DNA of 64,000 nt from Myxococcales bacterium (GCA_029863605.1 JAOTVB010000002.1:248001-312000), one strand, 5' to 3'; shown: positions 24,862-34,700, counted from the first letter of the stretch. Program-made: numbers and translations. The notes: a model not told the origin generated them from the sequence alone.

Positions 24862-24880
24862 AAGGGACAGTCCCCCTTCT
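24860..24880. terminator. Bidirectional palindromic terminator between convergent stops (GGGACAGTCCC core)
   Basis: AGAAGGG (24860-24866) pairs with CCCTTCT (24874-24880). It begins within the apt stop codon and ends just before the stop of the convergent gene (24881), so it fills the whole gap. A near-identical element lies at 47497-47515 in the same setting. Confidence 0.6.
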
Positions 24881-26674
24881 CTAGAACCAGTCGGGTTGGG
24901 CTTTCAGGTAGGAGTCCTCGGCGGTGCGGCAGAGCTCAGCGAGAACCGCGATCCTCGGGACCTCGGTGCGAATCCAATACTGGGCGGCGGCCTCCATCCC
25001 GTGAAGGCGCGCTTGCTGGGTTGGTTCATCTTGGAAGCGTGTCCGCGCCACTGCGGCCATCCGAAGCCACTGCCACGCCACCACCAAGGTCGCCATCATG
25101 TCGAGGTAATCCCAGCTGTGACCGAGCATGCCATCGGTATCACCAGCCATTCCACGCTGCGCGAGCTCCATCGTGACCGACACCACCGTATCAGTCGCTT
25201 GCACCACTGCGTCGCAGAGCTCCGCATCACACCCCGCGGCTCTGGCCTCCTCTACCGCGAGTGCGATCTCTTCGCCAAGCGCGCGTAGAGGCGCGCCTCC
25301 CTTGGCGACGACCTTGCGTCCGAGGAGATCCATGCTTTGAATGCCAGACGTTCCCTCGTGCAGGGTGTTGAGCTTCTGGTCTCGCATGTACGCTTCGGGC
25401 AAGTATTCGCTCGTGTACCCGTAGCCCCCGTGGATCTGAATCGCCAGTGCGTTCGCTTCGAAGCCGCGTTCGGCCGGGAAGGTTTTGGCGATGGGCGTCA
25501 ACAGATCCAGCAGCAGATGTGCGCGCTCCCGCTCGGACTCAGGACCATGGTTTGCTATGTCGGCGTAGCGGGCGGCCGTCCCGAGCAGCGCGAAGCTTCC
25601 TTCGACGATTGCCTTTTGGCGCAAGAGCATTCGACGGACGTCGGCGTGCTCGACGATCGGGACTTGGTCGGCCCCGCGATCTCCGAGTCGACGCCCTTGT
25701 CTGCGCTCGAGCGCATAGCTGCGCGCCTCATGATAAGCCGCGGACGCAGTCGCAGCCCCATTGACCCCTATCATGATACGAGCCTCATTCATCATCTGAA
25801 ACATGTAGCGAAGCCCCTGATTCGGTTCTCCCACCAACCAACCGTGGCAGTCGCCGACATCGCCGAACTCGAGAGCCAAGCTCGGCAAACCTCTCCATCC
25901 AATCTTGTGAATGAGCCCCGCGACGGTGACGTCGTTCGGTACCAACTCGCCGTTCTTTGGCCGGAGCCGCGGGATCGCGAAGAGCGAAATCCCCTTAGTA
26001 CCCGACGGAGCGCCTTTGATGCGCGCTAGGGTGAGGTTGACGACGTTTTCCGTGACGCTGTGATCCGCGCCGGAGATGAAGATCTTGCTGCCCTTGATCA
26101 AGTAGTAATCGTCGTCGGTCGGGGTTGCGGTGGTGGTGAGGTCAGCCAGGCTGCTTCCCGCATGAGGCTCGGTCAGCGCCATCGTGCCCGTCCACTCGCC
26201 CTCGTACATCGGTTTCATAAACCGCGCCTTGACCTCGTCGCTTCCGAAGGCCTCGATCAGATGTGCAGCGCCGAGCGTCAAGCCAATGTACCCGTATGCG
26301 CTGAGATTCGCTGCCATCAGGTATGCGGTGGCCATCGTGTGCATCAACATGGGGATCTGTTGGCCACCCACGGCTTCAGGACGTGTCCCCGTCAGAACGC
26401 CGACCTCCACCATCTTCCGCCACAGATTCGGAAGCGCTGGGTGCGTGACGATCCGACCCTCGCGAAACTCCGGTAGTTCTTCGTCCATCGGCTTGTAGGT
26501 CGGTAGCAGGTCCTGTCGGGCGAGACGCCGAATGCTGTCGAGAAACAGGTCGAAGGTCTCTTTCGAGTGGTGTTCGTACGCCTCGAGCTCACACAGCGAC
26601 TCTGCATCCAACACATCGTACAGTAGAAAATCGATCAGACCGTCATCGATGAGCGGATTGGTCTGCGCTGACAT
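24881..26674 (-). CDS. Acyl-CoA dehydrogenase, large DmdC-like type
   Basis: 597 aa from ATG 26674; the open frame reaches 26947 but that part overlaps the CHAD gene. The layout fits the roughly 600-residue branch that includes 3-methylmercaptopropionyl-CoA dehydrogenase: helical N-domain, beta domain with MALTEPHAGSSLADL and GSKIFISGADH, then the C-terminal helical domain with IQIHGGYGYTSEYLPE and LHEGTSG, whose Glu is the likely catalytic base, and an extra C-terminal helical extension. It oxidises an acyl-CoA using FAD and passes electrons to ETF. It begins one base after the CHAD gene stop. True substrate unknown. Confidence 0.9.
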   Translation of the reverse strand: MSAQTNPLIDDGLIDFLLYDVLDAESLCELEAYEHHSKETFDLFLDSIRRLARQDLLPTYKPMDEELPEFREGRIVTHPALPNLWRKMVEVGVLTGTRPEAVGGQQIPMLMHTMATAYLMAANLSAYGYIGLTLGAAHLIEAFGSDEVKARFMKPMYEGEWTGTMALTEPHAGSSLADLTTTATPTDDDYYLIKGSKIFISGADHSVTENVVNLTLARIKGAPSGTKGISLFAIPRLRPKNGELVPNDVTVAGLIHKIGWRGLPSLALEFGDVGDCHGWLVGEPNQGLRYMFQMMNEARIMIGVNGAATASAAYHEARSYALERRQGRRLGDRGADQVPIVEHADVRRMLLRQKAIVEGSFALLGTAARYADIANHGPESERERAHLLLDLLTPIAKTFPAERGFEANALAIQIHGGYGYTSEYLPEAYMRDQKLNTLHEGTSGIQSMDLLGRKVVAKGGAPLRALGEEIALAVEEARAAGCDAELCDAVVQATDTVVSVTMELAQRGMAGDTDGMLGHSWDYLDMMATLVVAWQWLRMAAVARTRFQDEPTQQARLHGMEAAAQYWIRTEVPRIAVLAELCRTAEDSYLKAQPDWF

Positions 26675-26675
26675 C

Positions 26676-27770
26676 TCAGCCCAGTTGGTCCGTTGAACGC
26701 AGTTGTTGTGCGAGGTTACGCGCACGCGCCACCAACGCGTCCAGCTCGCCGGAGAGCCAACGGTCTCGAATTTTCGCAACCAAAAGTTGCCGCTTTTGGT
26801 CGAGTCGATGGTGGAGCTCGATGAAACCCGTCCACTCGGACATCGATGCCTCTCGTTTGGCTCGGTCGATGTCGCCGCTACGAAGCGACACTTGAACTCG
26901 CCCGCCCCGCTGTTCCATCGAGACTTCGAAGGCGTTTTCGATTTCACGCATCAGCACGTGGATGTCGTTGAGATCACCCAGCAGGTCTTGGAGTTGCTTG
27001 CTGTGCTTCACCACCTGTTGCGCCTCGTTCACATAGGGGCGCAAGGGCTCGAGCAGATAGCGCAAGCGCTTGGCCGATATGCGGCTTTCGTGGAGTCTTG
27101 TCGTGTCGCACATGCTGGCGACCTGTCCGAGAGTGACCAACAGGTCGGTGGCGTGCGCCTCCGTCAGGTTCGCGACGCAGCGCATGAAGCTCGCAGGCGG
27201 ATGTTCCGAGAGAAGGTTTGTTTCGCTCCGCATGATGGCCAGCCTGTCCTGGAGCTTGTCGGCAGTGCGTCGAAAAGAAGCTCGAATTTGAGCATCCAGA
27301 TCGTCGGAACATCGTCGGCGTCGTTCGAGGAGCACAGCTGACAGCCAATTGAGCCCCGCGAGATGCTCGGGGCGCAGGGTCGGCTGTTGTTTGGTGAGCC
27401 ATGCAAGCGCGACCTCGGCTTCACGGCCGGCCCCCGTGGCGCGCTGGATCTTCCTCAGGTTGCGTCGATGCTTGGGACCCACGGCGCCTTCGAGTTGTGG
27501 TCTGTAGGCTCGGAGCACGCTCCGCAGTCGTCGAATCGCGACTCGAAAATCATGAAGCGCTTCGCGATCGAGGTGATCGTCGAGCCTCCGCTCCGCGGCC
27601 ACTGCCGCGTTCAGGCCTTTGAGTGCGAGCCGGCGTGCCGCTTCCTCGTCGCTCCGCCACAAGAGGTCGTCGGGCAATCCGCTCCGCCGCCGGGGCTTCG
27701 GCTCGCGATCGGCCGACGGAAGCTTCGCGATCTTCGAAGTCGACTCAGCCTCCCGCGCTTGCGAACGCAT
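26676..27770 (-). CDS. CHAD-domain protein (polyphosphate-binding type)
   Basis: 364 aa. The conserved His/Arg-rich helices of CHAD are visible twice: LHDFRVAIRRLRSVLRAY (about 73-90) and LHESRISAKRLRYLLEPL (about 229-246), plus HSKQLQDLLGDLNDIHVL. CHAD domains bind inorganic polyphosphate and often occur near polyphosphate or triphosphate enzymes, but none is seen here and no CYTH domain is fused. One base separates it from the acyl-CoA dehydrogenase gene, indicating translational coupling with no obvious functional reason. Divergent from tRNA(Arg). Confidence 0.88.
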   Translation of the reverse strand: MRSQAREAESTSKIAKLPSADREPKPRRRSGLPDDLLWRSDEEAARRLALKGLNAAVAAERRLDDHLDREALHDFRVAIRRLRSVLRAYRPQLEGAVGPKHRRNLRKIQRATGAGREAEVALAWLTKQQPTLRPEHLAGLNWLSAVLLERRRRCSDDLDAQIRASFRRTADKLQDRLAIMRSETNLLSEHPPASFMRCVANLTEAHATDLLVTLGQVASMCDTTRLHESRISAKRLRYLLEPLRPYVNEAQQVVKHSKQLQDLLGDLNDIHVLMREIENAFEVSMEQRGGRVQVSLRSGDIDRAKREASMSEWTGFIELHHRLDQKRQLLVAKIRDRWLSGELDALVARARNLAQQLRSTDQLG

Positions 27771-27917
27771 GGAGACTGTGGTGACGGGGGTCGGATACAG
27801 TGGCTTGCCGGAGATGGGCGCCTCCCGGGGGTGAGTTGATACTCGTAGTACAGAACGGCGTCGCAGGTCAACCGGCCGTCGCCTTCCGTGCGCCGCGTGC
27901 TATACGCTGCCCCCTAA

Positions 27918-27991
27918 GCCCTCGTAGCTCAGTAGGATAGAGCAGTGGTTTCCTAAACCGAAGGTCGGTGGTTCGAATCCTCCCGGGGGCG
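27918..27991 (+). tRNA. tRNA-Arg (anticodon CCT), with two stem mismatches
   Basis: Acceptor GCCCTCG/CGGGGGC, D stem GCTC/GAGC, anticodon loop TTCCTAA giving CCT, T loop TTCGAAT, discriminator G, no encoded CCA. The anticodon stem GTGGT/ACCGA has a G-A mismatch at 27-43 and a T-G pair at 28-42, and the T stem GGTGG/CCTCC has a T-T mismatch. It reads the rare codon AGG. It is likely functional or recently decayed. Confidence 0.85.
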
Positions 27992-28097
27992 CCGCCGCGC
28001 ATTGAATCGCGCGCGATCCGCTCGGCAATCTTTGCTATTTTGAAACACGAACGCGGTTCACTTCTCGTGCCGATCGCGCTATATGAGGCTTCGACGG

Positions 28098-28628
28098 ATG
28101 CGGACGCTTGTCTTAGACCAAGGCTATCAACCTCACCGAGTCATCACGTGGCAGCGCGCTGTCTGCATGATTTTCGACGGCAAAGTCGAGGTGGTCGAAG
28201 AATACGACGAAGACGTCCGTTCGGTCAGCATCACCATCAAAATGCCCGCAGTCGTTCGACTGCTTCGCGCGCTCGTCGGCCGCAAGCGTGCCATCAAGTT
28301 CTCGCGCATCAATGTGGCCATGCGCGACGACTTTCGTTGTCAGTATTGCGGTGACCGTCACCGCCTCCGCGGTCTCACCTACGACCACGTGATTCCGAAG
28401 TCCCAGGGTGGCAAGACCAACTGGGAGAACATCGTCATGGCTTGCTACCGTTGCAACGAAAAGAAGGGTAGCCGGGTACCTGAGCAGATCGGCCTGCGGC
28501 TCCGCCGAACTCCCGTGAAGCCCAAGTGGCTGCCCGTCGTGGCCTTCCGCGTCGATCCCGCCAGCTCTATCCCCGAAGCGTGGGCAAACTGGGTGTACTG
28601 GCACGGCCGTCTCGACAGCGATCCTTAG
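28098..28628 (+). CDS. HNH endonuclease family protein
   Basis: 176 aa from ATG 28098, the start that matches the usual MRTLVLDQGYQP opening, with GAGG upstream; ATG 28083 is also in frame. C-terminal half is an HNH domain: zinc pairs CQYC (Cys81, Cys84) and CYRC (Cys116, Cys119), with YDHVIP (His97) and NWENIV (Asn111). The N-terminal 70 residues are typical of a widespread bacterial and plant-like HNH group of unknown substrate. It is likely a housekeeping nuclease rather than a restriction enzyme: no methylase is nearby. It follows tRNA(Arg). Confidence 0.85.
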   Translation: MRTLVLDQGYQPHRVITWQRAVCMIFDGKVEVVEEYDEDVRSVSITIKMPAVVRLLRALVGRKRAIKFSRINVAMRDDFRCQYCGDRHRLRGLTYDHVIPKSQGGKTNWENIVMACYRCNEKKGSRVPEQIGLRLRRTPVKPKWLPVVAFRVDPASSIPEAWANWVYWHGRLDSDP

Positions 28629-28642
28629 CAGCCCGCATCAAC

Positions 28643-29395
28643 TCAACTCGCCCGGAGCACGCGCCGCATCCGCTCGCCGATGAACTCGCGAACGATCGGA
28701 TCCTGGGAGTCGAGGAAGCTCTGAGGGGAGCCGGTCGCAACGACCTTGCCGTCGTGAATGAGGGCGAGCCTGTCGCTGATCGCGAAGGCAGCCTTGAGGT
28801 TGTGGGTCACCACCACCGAAGTCACATCGAGCCTCTTCTGCAGACCCAGCAGTAGTCGGTTCACCCGGGTCACGTTGATGGGATCCAAACCCTCCGCAGG
28901 CTCGTCGTAGAACACGATCTGGGGCCGCACTGCGACCGCGCGCGCCAACGCCACCCGTTTGCGCATGCCCCCGGAGAGGTCTGCGGGCCACATCGCTTCG
29001 ATCCCTGGAAGCCCCACCAGGGTCAAAGTCTCGTCCACGCACTTCCCGATCTCCCCCTCCGTCATGTCGGTCTGCTCTCTGAGCGCATACGCCACGTTTT
29101 CGTAGACATTGAGAGAATCGAACAACGCAGATTCCTGGAACAGCATGCCGATACGCCGCCGGATCCGCATCCATTCCTTTTCCGATGCGCCAGTCACGAC
29201 CTCGTCGTCGAACCGAATCGTGCCCGCATCCACCTCGATGAGCCCCATCAAGGCCTTCAACAAGATGCTCTTGCCGGACCCAGATTCGCCGATGATGGTG
29301 ACCACCTCTCTTTCGAAGATGTCGAAATCCAGTTCGTCGAGCACCACGTTGCGAGCGAAGGCTTTCCGTACGCCGCGTACTTCGAAGAGGGCCAT
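28643..29395 (-). CDS. ABC transporter ATP-binding protein, MlaF-like (phospholipid transport)
   Basis: 250 aa. Complete ATPase motifs: Walker A GESGSGKS (36-43), signature LSGGM (140-144), Walker B VFYDE (161-165), switch His198. The LSGGMRKRVALARA signature with Met is the hallmark of the MlaF/Ttg2A family that drives retrograde phospholipid transport. The usual permease (MlaE) and substrate-binding (MlaD) genes are not adjacent, so it must pair with subunits encoded elsewhere, or serve another pump. It follows the HiPIP gene by 12 bp on the same strand. Confidence 0.9.
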   Translation of the reverse strand: MALFEVRGVRKAFARNVVLDELDFDIFEREVVTIIGESGSGKSILLKALMGLIEVDAGTIRFDDEVVTGASEKEWMRIRRRIGMLFQESALFDSLNVYENVAYALREQTDMTEGEIGKCVDETLTLVGLPGIEAMWPADLSGGMRKRVALARAVAVRPQIVFYDEPAEGLDPINVTRVNRLLLGLQKRLDVTSVVVTHNLKAAFAISDRLALIHDGKVVATGSPQSFLDSQDPIVREFIGERMRRVLRAS

Positions 29396-29407
29396 GGCTC
29401 GGGCAGC

Positions 29408-29743
29408 TCAGCTTTCTCTCGGCGCCCAGGAGTTGCAGTACCCGGCGGGATTGATCGGACCTTGGACCAAGGTGCAGGCTCCACACTCGTTCTTGCTAGT
29501 AGCTCTGTAGAACTGACAATTCGCACAGCTCTTGGCCTCGCCGTGCGGCGAGCGGTCTTGATACTCGAGGGCGGTTCGCAGTTGCTCGGCTGCCGTGCTC
29601 AGTCCGCTCGTGTCCTTGCAGTGGAGCTCTTTTTTCGAGCAGCTCGAGAGCAGACCAGGTGCAGAGGCGATCAACGCGAGGTGCGCCCCCCCTCGAATCA
29701 GGTGGAGCAATTCGCGTCTCGACAGTGTCATCGTCTTCTTCAT
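29408..29743 (-). CDS. High-potential iron-sulfur protein, TAT-type lipoprotein
   Basis: 111 aa. The N-terminus has a twin-arginine motif (SRRELLHLIRGG) and a lipobox LLSSC (Cys35), so a folded cluster protein would be exported and lipid-anchored. The C-terminal half has the HiPIP cysteines: Cys73, Cys76, Cys90 and Cys103 (CANCQFYR, GACTLVQG, GYCNSW), with an extra Cys87. HiPIPs carry single electrons in the periplasm, for example to peroxidases, reaction centres or oxidases. It lies between dsbD (102 bp upstream) and the MlaF-like gene (12 bp downstream). Confidence 0.9.
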   Translation of the reverse strand: MKKTMTLSRRELLHLIRGGAHLALIASAPGLLSSCSKKELHCKDTSGLSTAAEQLRTALEYQDRSPHGEAKSCANCQFYRATSKNECGACTLVQGPINPAGYCNSWAPRES

Positions 29744-29845
29744 GATCGCTCCAATGCGGGACTTCAGCCGCCCTTATACTACAGGCTGCGCGGAACTCCA
29801 CGGAACCCCCGCAAAGCGACTTCATCACGGCGGGCTGGCGCTCGG

Positions 29846-31165
29846 TCAGCGCACGGCGCCCATCATTTCGAGGAACTCCTCGCTTTCTACCAGGCCGGTG
29901 ATCCGCGAAGCCTCGGAGCCGTCGCTGTTGTGTAGCACCACGAACGGAAGCCCGGGTTGCTCGTACGACTTGAGCAATGCCCATTTTTCATCGGTCGCTT
30001 TGTCGGCGCTCAGGTCGACCCGAACCGCCACGAATCTCTGCGCTTCGGCGACGACTCGCGGGTCGCTCAGCAGATCTTGTTCGATCTCGAGACACGCGCC
30101 GCACCAATCGGCACCGAAATCGACCAGCATCGGGCGTTGCTCGGAGAGCGCAGTTTCCTTGCCCGTCCCGTAGTCCTCCACCCATGCGATGTGACTACCC
30201 GCGGGCAGTGCTTCGGCCCATCCAACGATCCCCAGCAGACCGGCGACGCAGGCGGCAACCCCGAGGCCTTTCCGTATCCGGGTCCCCCAAGGGCCGCCTT
30301 GGAACGACAAGTGAATGGCTCCCGCAGCGATGCCCCCTGCGACTAAGCCGAGCGCAATCGCAAGCCACGTGCCGTCGCGCACCGCCGGGCGCGGGTATGG
30401 GAGAATGCTGCGCACGTAGTAAAGCGCAAGCGCGAGCATCGCGATCCCGAAAATACTCTTGGTCCATTCCACCCACCGGCCTGACTTTGGAAGGGTGATC
30501 GCGAAGGTGCCAACGAACCAAAAGAGAACGCCAATACCGATGGCGTATGTGAAGAGTGCGAGGGCGCCAAACCCCACGTGACCGGTCGTGGCGACCCACG
30601 TCAAAAGCACCGCCAGGACAGGACCTGTGCAAGGCGCAGCGATCAACCCGTTGACGAACCCGAGCACGAACGCTCCGCGGACCCCGAAGCCGCCCGCTTG
30701 CGCAAGACGGTTTTGCAGCCCCGCCGGCAGCGCCACATCGAAAAGACCGAACATGCTGAACGCCATCGAGGCGAAGAGCGCGGCTAGCGCACCGACCACC
30801 CAAGGACTTGCGAGCGCGCTCCCGAACGCGCCTCCAGTCAGAGCGGAGATGATGCCGAGGGGAGTGAACAGCGCTGCGATACCCAGCACGAAGGATGTAG
30901 ACAACACCGCGGCTCTCGGGCGGCTGTCCGCCTGCCTAGCCCCGAAGACGCTGACCGTGATCGCGATCATCGGGTACACGCACGGAGTCAGCGAGGTCGC
31001 CAGTCCTGCTACGAAGATCAGCCCTAAGGCCCCAGTGTAGCTCCCGCCTTGCAGGGCATCCGCGAAGGGCGCCATCAGGTCCGAGAGCGTATCGGCGGAC
31101 GCTTGCAGTCCCGGCATGAAACCCGCGACGAACGCCGCAGTACCAACCCAAGCAGTCCTACGCAT
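29846..31165 (-). CDS. Thiol:disulfide interchange protein, short DsbD type
   Basis: 439 aa from ATG 31165. A signal or first helix is followed by an eight-helix DsbD membrane domain with the redox cysteines Cys62 (LTPCVYP) and Cys179 (AAPCTGP), then a periplasmic thioredoxin domain with WCGAC (Cys355, Cys358). The periplasmic N-terminal domain of E. coli DsbD (about 565 aa) is absent. It moves electrons from cytoplasmic thioredoxin to periplasmic partners, including cytochrome c maturation, which fits the several haem-c proteins in this window. The next gene downstream encodes a HiPIP. Confidence 0.9.
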   Translation of the reverse strand: MRRTAWVGTAAFVAGFMPGLQASADTLSDLMAPFADALQGGSYTGALGLIFVAGLATSLTPCVYPMIAITVSVFGARQADSRPRAAVLSTSFVLGIAALFTPLGIISALTGGAFGSALASPWVVGALAALFASMAFSMFGLFDVALPAGLQNRLAQAGGFGVRGAFVLGFVNGLIAAPCTGPVLAVLLTWVATTGHVGFGALALFTYAIGIGVLFWFVGTFAITLPKSGRWVEWTKSIFGIAMLALALYYVRSILPYPRPAVRDGTWLAIALGLVAGGIAAGAIHLSFQGGPWGTRIRKGLGVAACVAGLLGIVGWAEALPAGSHIAWVEDYGTGKETALSEQRPMLVDFGADWCGACLEIEQDLLSDPRVVAEAQRFVAVRVDLSADKATDEKWALLKSYEQPGLPFVVLHNSDGSEASRITGLVESEEFLEMMGAVR

Positions 31166-31199
31166 GGCCCCAATATGGTGCTCGTTTGGTTGACCGTCC

Positions 31200-31790
31200 A
31201 TGAACCGGGGACGTAGCCTCTCGCTGGGAAGCACTTTGCCGCTACTTTTTTTGCTGTTCATCGCTTTCGCGACCGGGGCCCTCGCCGCCCATGCAGGTCG
31301 CGAGGAAGTCCGTCATAGCGCCGACCCGATGTGGCGGATGGAGGCGTTCTTGGCATACGCGCTCTTCGTGGGATTCCTTCTGATCCCGACGGCTTTCTAC
31401 TTCTACGTGTTTCATGGCGATTGGTTTCTCTTCTACGGAGTCGATACCGGTCGCGCCCCTTGGGCATGGGGCATTTTGGTACTGGTCGCTGTGGCCGGCG
31501 TAGCGGCGCTCGGATTCCGCCTCAGCGCTGCTTTGTGTCGCGTCGACCGCGAGGTAGCGGTTCGCCGCATTGCGGGCGCGGCACTCTTCGTTGCGCTCGG
31601 TGTTTGGCCGCTGGCTTGGGGGCGACTGTCGCTCGTCGGCTCGTACCGAGAGTTCACGCGGGACTACGGTTTGACCGGTTACTTCTCTAGTGCCGCCTTC
31701 TATTCAGGCCTAGTGATGCTGATTCTGCTGAGCGCCTCGTTCGTCTGGGTGGTCTATCGCATCGACGATCACACGCATGGCAAGACGTAG
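31200..31790 (+). CDS. Polytopic membrane protein of unknown function
   Basis: 196 aa with about five hydrophobic segments (near residues 12-30, 50-70, 88-108, 122-142 and 165-188). Aromatic-rich motifs between them (FYFYVFHGDWFLFYG and YREFTRDYG) and no enzyme motif that I recognise. It is divergent from dsbD with only 34 bp between start codons, so the two share a promoter region. An envelope or energy-related role is only a guess. Confidence 0.7.
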   Translation: MNRGRSLSLGSTLPLLFLLFIAFATGALAAHAGREEVRHSADPMWRMEAFLAYALFVGFLLIPTAFYFYVFHGDWFLFYGVDTGRAPWAWGILVLVAVAGVAALGFRLSAALCRVDREVAVRRIAGAALFVALGVWPLAWGRLSLVGSYREFTRDYGLTGYFSSAAFYSGLVMLILLSASFVWVVYRIDDHTHGKT

Positions 31791-31799
31791 CGGCGCCCG

Positions 31800-34700
31800 C
31801 TATGGTCGCGTGATCAACCCCATGTGCTCCCGCAGGTGCATCGCGGCAGCCGACGCCCAAAAGCTCAACGCCTCTCGATATGCAGGGTGATCGTGCAGCG
31901 CCGTTCCCTCTGCCCCACGTTCGGGCGCAATCCGGCTTTGGAGGTCTTGCACGAGCGGCTCGAGCTCGTCGCAAAGCAGTAGAGCCACTCTCGTCGCCGT
32001 TCGCCGCGCCGCCTTGACCCAGCGCTCGAACTTGACGCGCCGGGCTTCCGCGTACGCGAGCGCCGTTTCGCGTACGTGCCTGCGATCGCGTCTAGGGATC
32101 GCCCGCTGTAGGCGGCGGGTTTGCTCGTCGAGAAACTCCTCGCTCGTCAGACCTATCCCGAAGTCTGGTTTTACGGTGCGCGCAGCCGAAGCTAGAAGAA
32201 CGTCCAGCTCCCGCGGGGTGAGCTTCTCGATCGCGTGGTAGCCGCGGGCGATTTGTGTCAGAGGCTGCGCCAACAGGAATGTCTGGCTGCCCGGACTCTT
32301 CTCCATGATGGTGGCCGGCACCAGAAGTGCCGGTTGGGCGCCAAACTCGACGGTAATCCCGCGATTGCGGACGCGGTGGAGAAACAGATCGAAACCTCGA
32401 ACATCCAATGTGGCCGCAATCCGGTTGGCGATTTCGCGCAACGGGTGGTTGGCCTCGGTCGCAAGACGATCACGGGTAGCGAGACCGTAGCTTTCGAGCT
32501 CGGGAGGATAGAGCTTGGCGAGCGCCGGGCTCAGTGCGGCGAGCAAAGCGCCCGCCGCCTCGTCTTCGGCGCGCGGCGTGCCCAGCTGGTCCAAGACTTG
32601 CCCTCGTAGCGACTTCGGACGTGCGCGAGCTGGAGCTCCCGAAGCTGACGCAATGCGTTGTCGATCCTCTTCATCGTCGACCCCGAATAAGCGCAGCGGC
32701 AACGACGCGATCCGAGCCTCCTGCACGCGGCCTTGCGACTCGTATGTGAGCGCAAGCTCCCGCCATATGTCTTCGCGCAACGGATCTACGGTCAACACCT
32801 CTTGCAGATGGCCGACGGCCCCCGTGCTGTCGCCTCGCTTTCGAAGCCTCACCGCAAGCTCTCGTCGTAGGTCTGGGCTCGAGACGCCCTCCTCGAGCGC
32901 CGACGAGAGTGCCCTGATCGCGGCCGCCTCGTCCCCGCAATGGTCGGACAGGATGCGCGCAATCTCGAGCACCGTCGTCACGCGGTCGGGCTCGTCACTC
33001 GCCTCGTAACGACCAAGCGCATCCGCGTAGGCCCTCCAGTCGTCGATCGTGGTACAAAGCGGCTCGAGTTGAAACGCGGCTTTGCTGCGCGGACCGTCGA
33101 GCTCGACCGCACTCGCGAGCGCCTCGCGCGCTCGGGCCGCGTTGCCAGTCGCGTTTTCCAACTGGCCAAGGCGCACCAGCGTGTGCGCATGATCGGCCTG
33201 GCCTTCGTTGATCTCCAGTAGATGGCGCGTCACTTGAAGCGCCTCGGGGACTTGTCCGAGCTGCTCGTGCACTAGCGAAAGTTCCTGTAGAGCAGGGGCG
33301 TGAGCGGGATCGGAGGCCAGCACCGAGTCGACGTGTCGGAAGGCTTTTTCGGGCATGCCGAGGCGCTCACGATAGAGTTGAGCTAGCTCGAGTTGCACCC
33401 GCTGGAGCTGGTCGCTCTCAGGGGCTGCGGCCAGGAGTTGTTCCATCGTAGCGGCAGCCTCGTGCCAGGACTCGTTCGATCGAAAGAGAAGAGACAATCG
33501 TTCGAGCGCGTCCAAGTGGCGTGGCTCGACTTTGAGCACCCTCTGCAGCGTGCGGATCGCACCTGCGACTTCTCCGAGGTCTCGGCTTTGAATCCGCGAG
33601 ACCTCGAGCCAGAGCGCGCTTGCCCGATCGACCGAGCCGGCGCTCGAAGCGGCCTGCGACAAACGGTCGACCAACGCCGCCCAGTTCGCATCGACGGTGA
33701 GAACATCGATCAAACCCTCGGCCGCACGCTCCGAGTCGGGCCACAGCTCTAGCGCACGCTCGAAATCGCCGCGTGCACCATCGTGGTCGCCTGCTCGTTC
33801 GAGGCGAACGACTGCGCTTTGGACGTATAAGTCCGAAGCCGCCTTGCTGTCTCGTTCGGACGCAGCTTCACGCCGGAGCGCGTCGACCAGAGCGTTGGGA
33901 TCGTCGGTTTCCTGAGCGACTCGGGTCAGCCCCCGGGCAGCACCGATGTGGTGTGGGTCCGCCGTTGCTGCAGCGCGGAATTGCTCGATCGCCTCGCTAA
34001 CGGCCGAACCTTCCGCGCGCTCGCCGAGGCGCGCGCGATGAACCGCTAACACCGCCGGGTCTTGTGCAGACTTGGCAAAGAACGAATCGACTTCGGCGAG
34101 AAGCTCCAGGTTCTGGGAGTCGACGGCGAGCCTTTCGAGCTCCAAGAGCGCACCCAAGTCACATGGCGCCGCGTCGAGCACCCGGCGATAGGCGTCCACG
34201 ATGGCTTCACGCTCACCAAGCCCCTGATGCTCGAGTAGCCTTGCCAGCTCGTATAGCGCGGCCACGCGAGCCGACGGCTCCTGAAGAACCTCGGCTTGCG
34301 TCGAATGTATTTTGCAGAGCGATTCCCACGCTCCAACTTGCCGATAGAGCTGTTCGAGCGCGAGCAGCGCGCCGAGATGCCGATCGTCGATCGAGAGGAC
34401 CTCCTCCCATGCCTGAATCGCCTGCCGATGCTTGTCTTGGCGCTCGAGCACCTGTGCTTTGCGAGCGTGGAGCGCGATGCGTTGACCTGGGTCTTCCGTC
34501 AGCTTGGTCTCACGATCGATGTCCGAAAGGAGGCGCGTCCAGTCGTGTTCCTCGGCCCGAACGCGAGCCAATGCGTCCACGGCCGGTCGATAGCTCGAGT
34601 CGGCCGATACAGCGGCTTCGTAGGAGGTCACGGCCTTGGTGAGATTGTCGAGATGTTCTTCGTAGGCCTGCCCGAGAAGAAACGCCGAGCGCGCCCGGAC

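Noticed and set aside
27821-27989. 11-bp repeat flanking tRNA(Arg), considered as an att site
   Set aside because: Too short and GC-rich, the 158 bp between copies hold no integrase or cargo; it is only noted with the tRNA.
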